64,000 bases of DNA from Jiangella alba (GTDB lineage: Bacteria; Actinomycetota; Actinomycetes; Jiangellales; Jiangellaceae), in assembly GCF_900106035.1 (NCBI RefSeq), contig NZ_FNUC01000004.1, positions 2,356,001 to 2,420,000 on the forward strand, read 5' to 3'. This document shows positions 9,219 to 17,894 of the stretch, piece by piece. Each line of letters begins with the position of its first letter. The stretch's first letter is position 1. The position numbers were made by a program, and so were the translations under genes. A model generated the notes under the pieces. It had not been told where the DNA came from and searched no databases. It worked only from the letters and a program-made list of their open reading frames with translations.

Positions 9219-10019
9219 ATGCAGGGAAACAACCCGATCTTCGGCCGGGCTGAGGGCTTCAACGGACGGCACGCGACCTACGACGCCGCCGCGCCGAGTG
9301 CTGAAGAACTGCAGAACATGTACGCCGCGCCGTCGGCGACCCCGGTTCAGACCGGGCGGATGACGTACGACGACGTCATCATGAAGACCGGCATCACCTT
9401 CGCGGTGCTGCTCGCCGGCGCCGTCGTCGGCTGGATGAACCCGGGCCTGGCCATGATCGGCCTGATCGTCGGTCTGGTGCTCGGTCTGGTCAACGCGTTC
9501 AAGCGCAACCCGTCGCCGCCGCTGATCCTCGCCTACGCCGCGTTCGAGGGCGTGTTCGTCGGTGGCATCAGCCAGATCTTCGAGAACTACGCCATCTCCG
9601 GCCGCCCGCTCGACGGCATCGTCGCGCAGGCGGTGCTCGGCACGCTGGCCGTGTTCGGGGCCACGTTGCTGGTCTACCGCAGCGGCAAGGTCCGGGTGAC
9701 GCCGAAGTTCCGCCGCGGCGTCATGATCGCGCTCATCGGCTACGGCATCTTCAGCCTGGTCAACCTGCTGTTCATGTGGTTCGGCTCGTCCGACAGCGCG
9801 TTCGGTTTCCGCGACGGCGCCTTCGGCATGCTGATCGGCGTGTTCGCGGTCGGCCTGGCGGCGTTCTGCCTGATCCTCGACTTCGACTTCATCGAGAACG
9901 GCGTCAAGCAGGGCCTGCCGGCCAAGTTCGCCTGGACGGCGGCGTTCGGCCTCACCGTCACGCTGGTCTGGCTGTACCTCGAGATCCTGCGGCTGCTGGC
10001 CATCCTCCGGGGTGAATGA
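9219..10019 (+). CDS. Bax inhibitor-1 / YccA family membrane protein
   Basis: A 266-residue polytopic protein with about seven hydrophobic helices after a ~60-residue soluble N-terminus (NNPIFGRAEGFNG). The BI-1 family pattern is visible: helix pairs such as GITFAVLLAGAVVGW and AMIGLIVGLVLGLVNAF, and a late acidic helix CLILDFDFIENGVKQGLP matching the conserved acidic pore region. Bacterial homologues are proposed pH-sensitive calcium leak channels or FtsH-associated proteins; which applies here is unknown. ATG 9219 is fixed by GGAGGAG at 9208-9214. A strong hairpin follows the stop, so it is probably a single-gene transcript. Confidence 0.92.
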   Translation: MQGNNPIFGRAEGFNGRHATYDAAAPSAEELQNMYAAPSATPVQTGRMTYDDVIMKTGITFAVLLAGAVVGWMNPGLAMIGLIVGLVLGLVNAFKRNPSPPLILAYAAFEGVFVGGISQIFENYAISGRPLDGIVAQAVLGTLAVFGATLLVYRSGKVRVTPKFRRGVMIALIGYGIFSLVNLLFMWFGSSDSAFGFRDGAFGMLIGVFAVGLAAFCLILDFDFIENGVKQGLPAKFAWTAAFGLTVTLVWLYLEILRLLAILRGE

Positions 10020-10046
10020 CCCCGGCGGCAGCACCGCCTGACGTAC

Positions 10047-10085
10047 GAACGGCCCGTCCCGTGCACTTCACGGGGCGGGCCGTTC
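10047..10085. terminator. Terminator hairpin after the Bax inhibitor-1 gene
   Basis: GAACGGCCCGTCCCGTG (10047-10063) pairs with CACGGGGCGGGCCGTTC (10069-10085), a 17-bp stem with one G-U pair and a 5-nt loop. It separates the convergent Bax-inhibitor and DUF4287 genes and could act in both directions. Confidence 0.85.
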
Positions 10086-10097
10086 GTCGTCAGCGTC

Positions 10098-10328
10098 TCA
10101 GCCGAAGTTGCGGGCGGCGCGGCGCAGGTCGGCCTCGTGCACGATGGCCGTGGCGTGTCCGTGCGCGAGTCCGTGTTCGTCGCGGAGCCACCTCACGCGG
10201 TCGTCGAACCGCAGGAAGGACGGTCCGGCCTCCAAGGCCGCGAACCACTCCGGAAGTTCTCGCCCGGTGACGCCGGGAACGCGGGCGAGAAGATTGCGAT
10301 GGGTCTCGTCGGAGTGATTCAGGCTCAT
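10098..10328 (-). CDS. DUF4287 domain-containing protein
   Basis: A 76-residue soluble protein of the DUF4287 type. The opening NHSDETHRNLLARVPGVTG and the closing ATAIVHEADLRRAARNFG match the family pattern of a short helical protein with a conserved Trp (ELPEWFAALE). Start ATG 10328 is supported by GGAGG about 7 bases upstream; a longer N-terminus would include non-conserved residues. No function is established for the family. It lies upstream of nothing co-directional and close, so it is probably transcribed alone. Confidence 0.8.
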   Translation of the reverse strand: MSLNHSDETHRNLLARVPGVTGRELPEWFAALEAGPSFLRFDDRVRWLRDEHGLAHGHATAIVHEADLRRAARNFG

Positions 10329-10425
10329 GGCTGCCTCCGGGGTGTCGAGGTCTCCGTACATCGACTGTGCCGCAGGACTCCGAAGGGCACAACCCCTTCG
10401 TTCAAGACCATCGGCCCGCGGGGCG

Positions 10426-11649
10426 TCAGCCCATGCGCTCGAGGATGATCGCCATCCCCTGGCCGCCGCCGACGCACATCGTCTCGAGGCCGATCGACGC
10501 GTCGCGCGTGCGCAGGCCGTTCACCAGCGTGGTCATGATGCGCGCGCCGGTGGAGCCGAACGGGTGGCCGAGCGCGATGGCGCCGCCGTGCACGTTGAGC
10601 TTGTCGTGGTCGATGCCGAGCTGCCGCGCGCTCGGGACCACCTGGGCGGCGAACGCCTCGTTGATCTCGACGAGGTCGACGTCGCCGATGGTCATGCCGG
10701 CGCGGTCGAGCGCCCGGCGGGTCGACTCGACCGGGCCGAGGCCCATGATCTCCGGCGAGAGCGCCGACGTGGCCGTCGCGACGATGCGGGCGAGCGGTGT
10801 CAGGCCCAGCTCTCGGGCGCGGGTGTCGGACATGATGACGACGGCCGCGGCGCCGTCGTTGAGCGGCGTGCAGTTGCCCGCCGTCACCGTGCCGTCCGGC
10901 CGGAACACCGGCTGCAACGCGGCCAGCTTCTCCAGCGTGGTGCCCGGCCGCGGGCTGTCGTCGGTGTCGACGACCTGGCCGTCGGGCCGGGTGATGGGGA
11001 CGATCTCGCGGGCGAAGAAGCCGTCCTTCACCGCCTGCTCGGCCCGCGACTGGGAGAGGACGGCGAACTCGTCCTGGTCGGCGCGGGTGACGCCGGCGTA
11101 GGTGGCGACGTTCTCGGCGGTCTGGCCCATCTGGATGTAGATGTCGGGCAGCCGGCCGTCGGTGCGGGGGTCGTGCCACGTCTCGTTGGTCTCGGCGTAC
11201 CGGGCCGTGCGCGCCTGCGCCTCGGCGAACGCCGGGTTCTGCGTCTCGACCGGGTCGACGCCGGCGCCGCCGAAGCCGACGTAGCGCGACACGCACTCGA
11301 CCCCGGCCGACACGAACACGTCGCCCTCGCCGGCCTTGATCGCGTGGAACGCCATGCGGGCCGTCTGCACCGACGACGCGCAGAACCGGTTGATCGTCGC
11401 CGCCGGCAGGTCGTCGAGGCCGAGCTGTACGGCGATGCGGCGGGCGACGTTGCCGCCCTGCTCGTCGCGCGGCTCGGCGCAGCCGACGTAGAGGTCGTCG
11501 ATGGTGGTGGGGTCGAGCGCGGGGATCTGGTCGAGCGCCGCCCGGATGGTCGCCGTGGCAAGGTCGTCCGGCCGCACGTCGACCAGCGACCCCTTGTAGG
11601 CCCGCCCGATGGGCGACCGCGCGGTGGCGACGATGACTGCCTCGGGCAT
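10426..11649 (-). CDS. fadA: Acetyl-CoA C-acyltransferase (thiolase)
   Basis: A 407-residue thiolase, normal length for the family. It catalyses CoA-dependent cleavage of 3-ketoacyl-CoA, or the reverse condensation, in beta-oxidation. Catalytic motifs are intact: the nucleophilic Cys in NRFCASSVQTARMAFHAI, the His motif GGAIALGHPFGSTGARI and the C-terminal CVGGGQGMAIIL. The ATG at 11649 has AAGGAG upstream. The promoter carries a 7-bp-arm dyad overlapping the likely transcription start, consistent with TetR/FadR-type repression by acyl-CoA. In M. tuberculosis the corresponding neighbourhood holds fadA3 next to an SGNH hydrolase, as here. Confidence 0.93.
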   Translation of the reverse strand: MPEAVIVATARSPIGRAYKGSLVDVRPDDLATATIRAALDQIPALDPTTIDDLYVGCAEPRDEQGGNVARRIAVQLGLDDLPAATINRFCASSVQTARMAFHAIKAGEGDVFVSAGVECVSRYVGFGGAGVDPVETQNPAFAEAQARTARYAETNETWHDPRTDGRLPDIYIQMGQTAENVATYAGVTRADQDEFAVLSQSRAEQAVKDGFFAREIVPITRPDGQVVDTDDSPRPGTTLEKLAALQPVFRPDGTVTAGNCTPLNDGAAAVVIMSDTRARELGLTPLARIVATATSALSPEIMGLGPVESTRRALDRAGMTIGDVDLVEINEAFAAQVVPSARQLGIDHDKLNVHGGAIALGHPFGSTGARIMTTLVNGLRTRDASIGLETMCVGGGQGMAIILERMG

Positions 11650-11668
11650 GGCGGGCTCCTTCGACCAT

Positions 11669-11695
11669 GGGTTACTCGCTGGTAACCCCAGTCTA
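11669..11695 (-). promoter_or_regulatory. Thiolase promoter with TetR-type operator dyad
   Basis: GGGTTAC (11669-11675) and GTAACCC (11682-11688) are perfect 7-bp inverted arms with a 6-bp spacer. On the minus strand a -10-like TAGACT occupies 11695-11690, placing the start of transcription inside the dyad. The core resembles TTAC-N6-GTAA palindromes bound by TetR-family regulators of fatty-acid genes in actinobacteria. Repression by such a regulator is inferred. Confidence 0.65.
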
Positions 11696-11981
11696 ATGCC
11701 GCCGCCCGCGCCGGCCACCCACCCGGTCCCCGGAATACCCTCTGGCTGAGTTGATCAACAACGCCAAGCGAGCGAAGGCGACGACCCGGGCCGACCTCGA
11801 TAGCCAGAACCACGCGAACAGGCCACCAACGGCACCCCAAACGCGACTCCCGCTATCGAAGACGGGCCAACCGCCGTCGGCACGAGCTCAGGCAACGGGC
11901 ACCGGACGGCAGGCAGCCAACAGTGCACCGGCGAACCGCCCCACGACGGCGAGCGGCTGCCGGCGCTCGAGGCGGGCCGGG
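11696..11981. other. Intergenic region, no supported gene
   Basis: About 285 bp with lower G+C and poorer codon bias than its surroundings. On the minus strand a short hydrophobic frame (GAVGGLFAWFWLSRSARVV) is open, but an in-frame TGA precedes it with no start codon. I see no convincing gene, hairpin or repeat here. It may be degraded coding sequence. Confidence 0.5.
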
Positions 11982-12974
11982 TCAGACTCGCTCGGGCGCC
12001 TCGGGGAGCGGGCGGCGCCGGCGGTTGCGTAGCTGGGCCCAGGGGCCGCGCGGCCCGCGGGCCCGGCCGCCGAGCGTCGCGGCGGCGACCTCGGTGCCGG
12101 CGTGGTCGGCGGCCGCGACCGCCGCGAGCGACACCGGCAGCACGCTGTCGCCGCGGCCGAGCTCGGGCGTCTCGTCGCCGGGCGCCCACAGGCCGAGCGC
12201 GCCGATCAGCGACGGCAGCACGGCGGCGGCCGCGTGCGCGTAGCCGGCCGACGACGGGTGGAACTGGTCCTCGCTGAACAGCTCGCCGGGTGCCGCCTCG
12301 AACTCGGGGCCGAGGATGGAGCCGAGCGAGACGGTACGGCCACCGGCCGCGACGACGGCCATGGTCTGGGCGGCGGCCAGCTGCCGGCTCGCGTGCCGGG
12401 CCAGCCAGCGCAGCGGCGGGCGGATGGGCCGGATGGTGCCGAGGTCGGGGCAGGTGCCGACGACCACCTGGCAGCCGGCGTCGCGCAGCCGCCGCACGGC
12501 GTCGTCGAGCAGCCGGACGGACTCGGCCAGTTGCACCTGGTGGGTGATGTCGTTGCCGCCGACGATGATCAGCGCGACGTCGGGGTCGGCGGCCTTCGCG
12601 CGGTCGAGCTGGTCGGCGAGGTCGGCCGTCTGGGCGCCCACCTGCGCGACCGTGGTGAGGGTGACCGGGCGGTGCGCGACCTCGGCCAGGCCGGCGGCGA
12701 GCAGCGCGCCGGGCGTCTCCTCGGCGGTCGCGACGCCGTACCCGGCCGCCGCGGAGTCGCCGGCCACGACGAACGAGAGCGGCGGGTCGTCGCCGTCGCC
12801 GTAGCGGCCGTCGGGGTCGGGCGGGCCGCCAAGCGGGCGGCCGGTGATGGTGCGCCGGGCCAGCTTCGCCTGCAACCGCAGGAGTCCGTAGCCGGCGGCG
12901 CCGAGCAGGCTGAGCCCTCCACCCCCGTACGCGGCGGCAGCGGCGAGACGACGTGCCGTCCGAGCGCTGACCAT
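11982..12974 (-). CDS. SGNH/GDSL-type hydrolase (secreted or membrane-tethered)
   Basis: A 330-residue esterase-like protein. An N-terminal hydrophobic segment (AAAAAYGGGGLSLLGAAGYG) suggests export or anchoring. The SGNH blocks are present: VVAGDSAAAGYG (block I Ser), a Gly in block II, GGND (block III Asn) and DQFHPSSAGY (block V Asp/His). The C-terminal 70 residues are Arg-rich and variable. Likely substrates are acyl esters of lipids or cell-wall glycans; specificity cannot be read. ATG 12974 follows a weak GGTGG. It is divergent from cystathionine beta-synthase across 75 bp. The M. tuberculosis region equivalent (Rv1075c) is also an SGNH protein. Confidence 0.88.
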   Translation of the reverse strand: MVSARTARRLAAAAAYGGGGLSLLGAAGYGLLRLQAKLARRTITGRPLGGPPDPDGRYGDGDDPPLSFVVAGDSAAAGYGVATAEETPGALLAAGLAEVAHRPVTLTTVAQVGAQTADLADQLDRAKAADPDVALIIVGGNDITHQVQLAESVRLLDDAVRRLRDAGCQVVVGTCPDLGTIRPIRPPLRWLARHASRQLAAAQTMAVVAAGGRTVSLGSILGPEFEAAPGELFSEDQFHPSSAGYAHAAAAVLPSLIGALGLWAPGDETPELGRGDSVLPVSLAAVAAADHAGTEVAAATLGGRARGPRGPWAQLRNRRRRPLPEAPERV

Positions 12975-13036
12975 GCCGACCACCGTTCGACTGTAGCGAA
13001 CCGGACGGCTCGGCCGAGGCGAGCCACGCCCTCGGC

Positions 13037-13050
13037 TAATCTCAGCAGCG
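13037..13050 (+). promoter_or_regulatory. -10 element for leaderless cbs transcript
   Basis: TAATCT at 13037-13042 fits the TAnnnT -10 consensus and ends 7 bases before the GTG start at 13050. No Shine-Dalgarno sequence is present, so transcription probably starts at or next to the start codon. No clear -35 is visible. Confidence 0.5.
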
Positions 13051-14417
13051 TGGAGTACTACGAGAGCGTCCTCGACCTCATCGGCAACACCCCGCTGGTC
13101 CGGCTGAGCACCGTCGCCGACGGGCTGCCGGCCACCGTGCTGGCGAAGGTCGAGTACCTGAACCCGGGCGGCTCGGTGAAGGACCGCATCGCCACCCGCA
13201 TGATCGAGGACGCCGAGAAGGCCGGCCTCATCGGGCCCGGCGGCACCATCGTCGAGCCGACCAGTGGCAACACCGGCGTCGGGCTGGCGCTGGCGGCGCA
13301 GCGCAAGGGCTACCGCTGCATCTTCGTCTGCCCCGACAAGGTGAGCGAGGACAAGCGGAACGTGCTCAAGGCGTACGGCGCCGAGGTCGTGGTCTGCCCC
13401 ACGGCGGTCGCGCCGGAGGACCCCGACTCCTACTACTCGGTGTCCGACCGCCTGGTCCGCGAGACCCCTGGCGCCTGGAAGCCCGACCAGTACTCCAACC
13501 CGGCGAACCCGCGCTCGCACTACGAGACCACCGGCCCGGAGCTGTGGAAGCAGACCGACGGCCGCATCACCCACTTCGTCGCGGGCATCGGCACCGGCGG
13601 CACCATCACCGGCGTCGGGCGTTACCTCAAGGAGGTGTCCGGCGGCCGGGTGAAGGTCGTCGGCGCCGACCCCGAGGGCTCGGTCTACTCCGGAGGCACG
13701 GGCCGGCCGTACCTCGTCGAGGGCGTCGGCGAGGACTTCTGGCCCACCACCTACGACTCCGACGTCTGCGACGAGATCGTCGCGGTGTCCGACAAGGACT
13801 CCTTCGACATGACCCGCCGGCTGGCCCGCGAGGAGGGCCTGCTGGTCGGCGGCTCCTGCGGGCTGGCCGTCGTGGCCGCGCTGCGGGTGGCCGAGCGGGC
13901 CGGCCCCGACGACGTCGTGGTGGTGCTGCTGCCCGACGGCGGCCGCGGCTACCTGTCCAAGGTCTTCGACGACGCCTGGATGACGTCGTACGGCTTCCTG
14001 CCGCCGGTCGAGGGCGCCACCGTCGGCGACGTCCTGCGCGGCAAGTCCGGCGAGATGCCGGCGCTGGTGCACACCCACCCGGGCGAGACCGTCGCCGACG
14101 CCGTCCACATCCTGCGCGAGTACAACGTGTCGCAGATGCCGGTCGTGCGGGCCGAACCGCCGGTCATGGCCGCCGAGGTGGCCGGCGCCGTCGTCGAGCG
14201 CGACCTCCTCGACGCGCTGTTCACTGGCGCCGCGCACCTCACCGACCGCGTCGAGCAGCACCTGTCGAAGCCGCTGCCCATGGTCGGCGCCGGCGAGGCC
14301 GTCACCGCGGCCGTCGACGCCCTGCGCACGGCCGACGCGCTGCTCGTCGTCGACGACGGCAAGCCGGTGGGCGTGCTGACCCGCATCGACCTCCTCGGCT
14401 ACGCCGCCACGATCTGA
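13050..14417 (+). CDS. cbs: Cystathionine beta-synthase (PLP enzyme with CBS pair)
   Basis: A 455-residue fold-type II PLP enzyme converting homocysteine and serine to cystathionine, the first step of reverse transsulfuration. The PLP lysine is Lys44 in NPGGSVKDR; the substrate loop TSGNTG and phosphate loop GTGGTITG are intact. The C-terminal ~120 residues form two CBS domains (GDVLRGKSGEMPALVHTHPG and PVGVLTRIDLLGYAA), usually a regulatory adenosyl-ligand module. There is no Cys-rich heme-binding N-terminus, as in other bacterial and yeast forms. GTG 13050 appears leaderless. Cystathionine gamma-synthase/lyase lies at 22,842, with an accessory block inserted between the two. Confidence 0.95.
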   Translation: MEYYESVLDLIGNTPLVRLSTVADGLPATVLAKVEYLNPGGSVKDRIATRMIEDAEKAGLIGPGGTIVEPTSGNTGVGLALAAQRKGYRCIFVCPDKVSEDKRNVLKAYGAEVVVCPTAVAPEDPDSYYSVSDRLVRETPGAWKPDQYSNPANPRSHYETTGPELWKQTDGRITHFVAGIGTGGTITGVGRYLKEVSGGRVKVVGADPEGSVYSGGTGRPYLVEGVGEDFWPTTYDSDVCDEIVAVSDKDSFDMTRRLAREEGLLVGGSCGLAVVAALRVAERAGPDDVVVVLLPDGGRGYLSKVFDDAWMTSYGFLPPVEGATVGDVLRGKSGEMPALVHTHPGETVADAVHILREYNVSQMPVVRAEPPVMAAEVAGAVVERDLLDALFTGAAHLTDRVEQHLSKPLPMVGAGEAVTAAVDALRTADALLVVDDGKPVGVLTRIDLLGYAATI

Positions 14418-14418
14418 C

Positions 14419-15159
14419 TCAGATCAGGTAGCCGCCGGTTACCCGCAGGTTCTGCCCGGTGATGAAGCGCGAGTCGGGCCCGGCCAGGAACGCCACGACG
14501 TCGGCGATGTCGGCCGGCTGCCCGAGCCGGCCGAGCGCGCTGTACGTCTCGGCGAGGGCCAGCGCCTCCGGCGGGTTGGTCGAGCGCAAGAGGTCGGTGT
14601 CGATGGCGCCTGGCGAGATGGCGTTGACGGTGATGCGCCGCGGGCCGAGCTCGCGCGCCGCGATGGCCGTGAACCGCTCCAGCGCGGCCTTGCTGGCGGT
14701 GTAGAGCGCGCCGCCGGGGCCCGGGATCACCGTGTTCAGCGTCGAGATGCTGACGATGCGGCCGTCGTCGCGCATGGTGCGACCGGCGTGCTGGATGGCG
14801 AAGAACGGCGCCTTCGCGTTGATCGTCATGACGCGGTCGAAGTCGGCCTCGGTGACGTCGTCGATGGGCGCCGGCTCGCTGGCGGCGGCGTTGTTGACCA
14901 GGATGTCCAGGCCGCCGAGACGGTCGGTCGCGGTGTCGAGCAGGGCGCGGACGGCGTCGAGGTCACCCTGGTCGGCCCGGACGGCGTGCGCGGCGCCGCC
15001 ACCGGCCCGCACCGCCTCGACGACGGAGTCAGCCGCGTCGTCGTTGCTCTGATAGCTGAACACGACCTGCGCGCCGTCGCGGGCCAGCCGCTGCACGATG
15101 GCCCGTCCGATGCCGCGGGACCCGCCGGTGACCAGCGCGGCCTTGCCGCTCAGCGGCAT
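14419..15159 (-). CDS. SDR family oxidoreductase
   Basis: A 246-residue classical short-chain dehydrogenase/reductase. The NAD(P) loop is TGGSRGIGRAI, the central motif is NNAA, and the active site is Ser in IVSIST with Tyr-x-x-x-Lys in YTASKAALERF. The C-terminal FITGQNLRVTGGYLI matches FabG-like 3-oxoacyl reductase/glucose dehydrogenase relatives, but the substrate is not determinable. Its ATG (15159-15157) overlaps the NfeD stop as TGATG, so the two are translationally coupled. The stop lies 2 bp from the convergent cbs stop. Confidence 0.92.
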   Translation of the reverse strand: MPLSGKAALVTGGSRGIGRAIVQRLARDGAQVVFSYQSNDDAADSVVEAVRAGGGAAHAVRADQGDLDAVRALLDTATDRLGGLDILVNNAAASEPAPIDDVTEADFDRVMTINAKAPFFAIQHAGRTMRDDGRIVSISTLNTVIPGPGGALYTASKAALERFTAIAARELGPRRITVNAISPGAIDTDLLRSTNPPEALALAETYSALGRLGQPADIADVVAFLAGPDSRFITGQNLRVTGGYLI

Positions 15160-15620
15160 CAGGACTCGTCCAGCACGAGTGCGGTGGCGCCGCGGATCTC
15201 GACGACGCCGACGGTGGCGCCCGCCTCGAACGCGGACCGGCCGTCGTAGCTGCGCGCCGACCACACCTCGCCGGCCAGCTTGATCAGCCCGTTGTGGGCG
15301 TCGACCCGTTCGATGACGACGCCGCTCTGGCCGACCAGCGCGGCCACGCCGAACGACGACGGGGTCGGCTTGAGCAGCCGTTTCTTCGCGATCGGCCGGA
15401 CCACGCCGAGCAGGGCCACGGCGACCGCGACCGCGACCAGCACCTGGACGAGGAACTCCGCGCCCAGGCCCGCCGCGACGGCGCCGCTGGCCGCGCCGAT
15501 GGCCAGCATGAGGAAGAAGAAGTCGAGCGTCGTGAGTTCGATCGTCCCGAGGACGAGCGCGGTGCCGACCCATGCCAGCACCCAGGCGTGTTCGCCGAAC
15601 CAGTCCCACATCGACTGCAT
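15159..15620 (-). CDS. NfeD family membrane protein
   Basis: A 153-residue protein with two or three transmembrane helices (VLAWVGTALVLGTIELT; LMLAIGAASGAVAAGL; VQVLVAVAVAVALLGVV) followed by a C-terminal OB-fold (VGQSGVVIERVDAHNGLIKL, then GATVGVVEIRGATALVL). This is the short NfeD form, lacking the ClpP-like serine protease domain of long NfeD. Such proteins are thought to act in membrane quality control with SPFH/stomatin partners, none of which is encoded nearby. The start codon at 15620 lies 6 bp after a -10-like hexamer with no ribosome site, suggesting a leaderless message. Co-transcribed with the SDR gene. Confidence 0.88.
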   Translation of the reverse strand: MQSMWDWFGEHAWVLAWVGTALVLGTIELTTLDFFFLMLAIGAASGAVAAGLGAEFLVQVLVAVAVAVALLGVVRPIAKKRLLKPTPSSFGVAALVGQSGVVIERVDAHNGLIKLAGEVWSARSYDGRSAFEAGATVGVVEIRGATALVLDES

Positions 15621-15626
15621 GGCCGA

Positions 15627-15657
15627 AGTTTATTGACCATCGCCGCATTTGTGTCCA
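15627..15657 (-). promoter_or_regulatory. Promoter for the NfeD-SDR operon
   Basis: On the minus strand TAAACT (15632-15627) ends 6 bp before the ATG, and TGGACA lies about 19 bp further upstream. The geometry fits a housekeeping promoter giving a leaderless transcript. Confidence 0.5.
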
Positions 15658-15734
15658 TTGGCGCGATGCCAGGGTGTCGCGCGACCAGTCGCGGACGAAT
15701 CGGGGCAATGCCCCGCGAGCCGGTCCGGCGCGGT

Positions 15735-15821
15735 GAAATTCCTGGTCGGAACGGGTGTTGCCGGGTCCGCACGGGGGCGGCTTCCGGTACCGTTCCCCGC
15801 GTTCCGGGACCGGCGAATTTC
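15735..15821. repeat. Imperfect inverted repeat upstream of the S1 protease gene
   Basis: GAAATTC...GGTC...GGAACG at 15735-15753 is mirrored by CGTTCC...GACC...GAATTTC at 15800-15821, with about 46 bp between. It lies within 90-150 bp of the protease start and could be a regulatory site or RNA stem. Significance is unproven. Confidence 0.35.
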
Positions 15822-15885
15822 CCTGCCGTCCCGAGTGAACAGTGATCATCGAATGCGAATCCACGTGCCGAATCGGAGTGAATCC

Positions 15886-17247
15886 TTGCGTTACCACTTG
15901 CGTCATCGCGCCCGCGTCGCGGGCGCCCTGCTGGCCACCGTCCTGGCCGGCGCCGGCCTGCTCGGAACGGCCGGGGTCGCGTCGTCCGAGGAGACGCCGG
16001 AGCCCGCGGTCACCCTGCTCGACCAGGCCTTCGAGACGCTCGACGTCCTGCCGCGCATCGTCGGCGGCGACCCGGCCGCCGAGGGCGACTACCCGTGGAT
16101 GGTCCGCCTCGACATCGGCGGCGGCCTCTGCGGCGGCGCCCTGTACGCGCCGGACCTGGTGCTGACGGCGGCGCACTGCGTCGCGCCCGGCACCGGTCCG
16201 AACACCGACATCACCGCGCTGATCGGCTCGGTCGACCTCGCCAGCGAGGACATCGTCGAGGTCGGCGGCGAGTACGTGTGGTCGGCCAACGCCGAGGGCA
16301 TCGGCGGCGGGTCGCCCGACTGGGCGCTGATCCAGCTGGAGGAGCCGGTCGAGGACGTCCCGACGCTCGGCCTCGCCACCACCGACGAGTACGACGAGGG
16401 CATGTTCACGGTGGCCGGCTGGGGCGCCGACGCCGAGGGCGGCGAGCAGCAGCAGTTCCTGCTCGAGGCCGAGGTGCCGTTCGTCTCCGACGACGAGTGC
16501 CTGGCCTCCTACCCCGACGACGAGGGCTGGGGCTTCGCCCCCGGCGTCGAGCTGTGCGCCGGGTTCGCCGAGGGCGGCATCGACAGCTGCCAGGGCGACT
16601 CCGGCGGCCCGCTGTTCCGTGAGGACGAGAACGGCGAGGACGTCCAGGTCGGCATCGTCAGCTGGGGCAACGGCTGCGCCCGGCCGAACTACCCGGGCGT
16701 CTACACGCAGGTGAGCGCCGTCGCGGCGGCCATCGCCGACACCGCCGAGACCCGCACCGAGCCGGTCGTCGAGACCACCGCGGCCGAGACGACCATCGAC
16801 ACGCCGGTGACGATCGAGCTGGCCGGCAGCGACCCCGAGGGCGACGAGCTGGAGTACAAGGTCTACGCGCCGGAGTTCGGCGAGCTGAGCTACGAGGACG
16901 ACCCGAGCACGCTCACCTACACCCCGGCGCCGGGCTTCGAGGGCGAGGACACGTTCTACGTCGTCGTCAACGACGGCAAGATCGACTCCGCGCCGGCGGT
17001 CGTGACGGTGACGGTGGAGGGCGCGGCGCCGACGCCGACCCCGACGCCCACCGAGGAGCCGACGTCGCAGCCGACCGAGGAGCCCACGCAGGAGCCGACG
17101 GCCACCCCGACCGACGACCCGGGTGACGGCGAGGAGCTGCCGGACACCGGCTCCGGCTCCGGCGCCGGCCTCGCGCTGGCGCTGCTGCTGGCCGGCGGCG
17201 CGGCTGCGGCCTTCACCGCCCGGCGGCGGCTGGCGACGCACAGCTGA
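15886..17247 (+). CDS. Sortase-anchored trypsin-like serine protease (S1 family)
   Basis: An exported chymotrypsin-fold protease of about 453 residues. I chose TTG 15886 because GGAG sits 7 bp upstream and it gives a compact signal peptide; ATG 15853, 33 bp upstream and lacking a ribosome site, is the alternative. Mature protein begins near [16 protein letters not shown], as in zymogen-activated trypsins. The triad is His97 (LTAAHC), Asp145 (DWALIQL) and Ser239 (GDSGGPL). Residues about 290-370 form a cadherin/Big-like domain ([20 protein letters not shown]). A Pro/Thr/Glu spacer then leads to the sorting signal LPDTG near residue 418, a hydrophobic helix and the basic tail ARRRLATHS. It should be covalently cell-wall linked. 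No sortase gene is in the window. Confidence 0.92.
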   Translation: MRYHLRHRARVAGALLATVLAGAGLLGTAGVASSEETPEPAVTLLDQAFETLDVLPRIVGGDPAAEGDYPWMVRLDIGGGLCGGALYAPDLVLTAAHCVAPGTGPNTDITALIGSVDLASEDIVEVGGEYVWSANAEGIGGGSPDWALIQLEEPVEDVPTLGLATTDEYDEGMFTVAGWGADAEGGEQQQFLLEAEVPFVSDDECLASYPDDEGWGFAPGVELCAGFAEGGIDSCQGDSGGPLFREDENGEDVQVGIVSWGNGCARPNYPGVYTQVSAVAAAIADTAETRTEPVVETTAAETTIDTPVTIELAGSDPEGDELEYKVYAPEFGELSYEDDPSTLTYTPAPGFEGEDTFYVVVNDGKIDSAPAVVTVTVEGAAPTPTPTPTEEPTSQPTEEPTQEPTATPTDDPGDGEELPDTGSGSGAGLALALLLAGGAAAAFTARRRLATHS

Positions 17248-17261
17248 GTCGCAGCACCGAT

Positions 17262-17302
17262 CGACGGCGGCGCCGCCCCACTCACGGGCGGCGCCGCCGT
17301 CG
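17262..17302. terminator. Terminator hairpin after the S1 protease gene
   Basis: A perfect 17-bp stem: CGACGGCGGCGCCGCCC at 17262-17278 and its complement at 17286-17302, with loop CACTCAC. It begins 14 bp after the stop codon. Confidence 0.88.
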
Positions 17303-17375
17303 TCGTCTGCCGGCATGCATAGTGAACCGGTGGCCACGTCGTCATAGCGGGTGAGGGCGACGGCGAGGAGTGGTT

Positions 17376-17894
17376 GTGGACGCAGCGGCGGAACGCGAGT
17401 TCACCGAGTTCGTGGCGGCGCGGTCGATGGCGCTGCTGCGGACCGCCGTGGTGCTGACCGGTGACCGGCACCGGGCCGAGGATCTCGTCCAGGGCGCACT
17501 GGCGAAGCTGGCGGCGCACTGGCGGAAGGTGGACCAGCCGGAGGCGTACGTCCGGCGCATCATCTACCACGACCACGCCCGCTGGTGGCGTCGTCGCTCC
17601 GCCCGGTCCGAGGTGCTCGGGCCGGACGTGCCCGAGCGGCCGGCCGCCGACCGCTCCGCCGACGCCGTCCGGCGCCTGGACCTCCGCTCCGCGCTGCGGC
17701 TGCTCGGGCCGCGGCAGCGGGCGGTCCTCGTGTTGCGCTACTTCGAGGACCTGCCCGAGGCCGAGATCGCGCAGATCCTGGGGTGCTCGGTCGGGACGGT
17801 GCGCAGCCAGGCGCACCGGGCGCTGGCCCGGTTGCGGGTCCTCGTGCCTGAGCTCGACGAACGCGCCGACGACGTGGAGGAGCTGCACCGATGA
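17376..17894 (+). CDS. SigE-family RNA polymerase sigma factor (ECF-like)
   Basis: A 172-residue two-domain sigma factor. Region 2 covers about residues 10-75 (TEFVAARSMALLRTAVVLTG, HRAEDLVQGALAKL, YVRRIIYHDHARWWRR) and region 4 about 105-160 (LGPRQRAVLVLRYFEDLPEA, CSVGTVRSQAHRALARLR). This matches the actinobacterial SigE-family group (TIGR02983-like). GTG 17376 is preferred over GTG 17370 because GAGGAG ends 5 bp upstream. The next gene overlaps by 4 nt and encodes a membrane protein with a short cytoplasmic head, the usual place of an anti-sigma partner. Confidence 0.9.
   Translation: MDAAAEREFTEFVAARSMALLRTAVVLTGDRHRAEDLVQGALAKLAAHWRKVDQPEAYVRRIIYHDHARWWRRRSARSEVLGPDVPERPAADRSADAVRRLDLRSALRLLGPRQRAVLVLRYFEDLPEAEIAQILGCSVGTVRSQAHRALARLRVLVPELDERADDVEELHR

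Noticed and set aside
11755-11981. Hydrophobic minus-strand frame that looks like a membrane protein end
   Set aside because: An in-frame stop precedes it without a start codon and it has no family match by eye.
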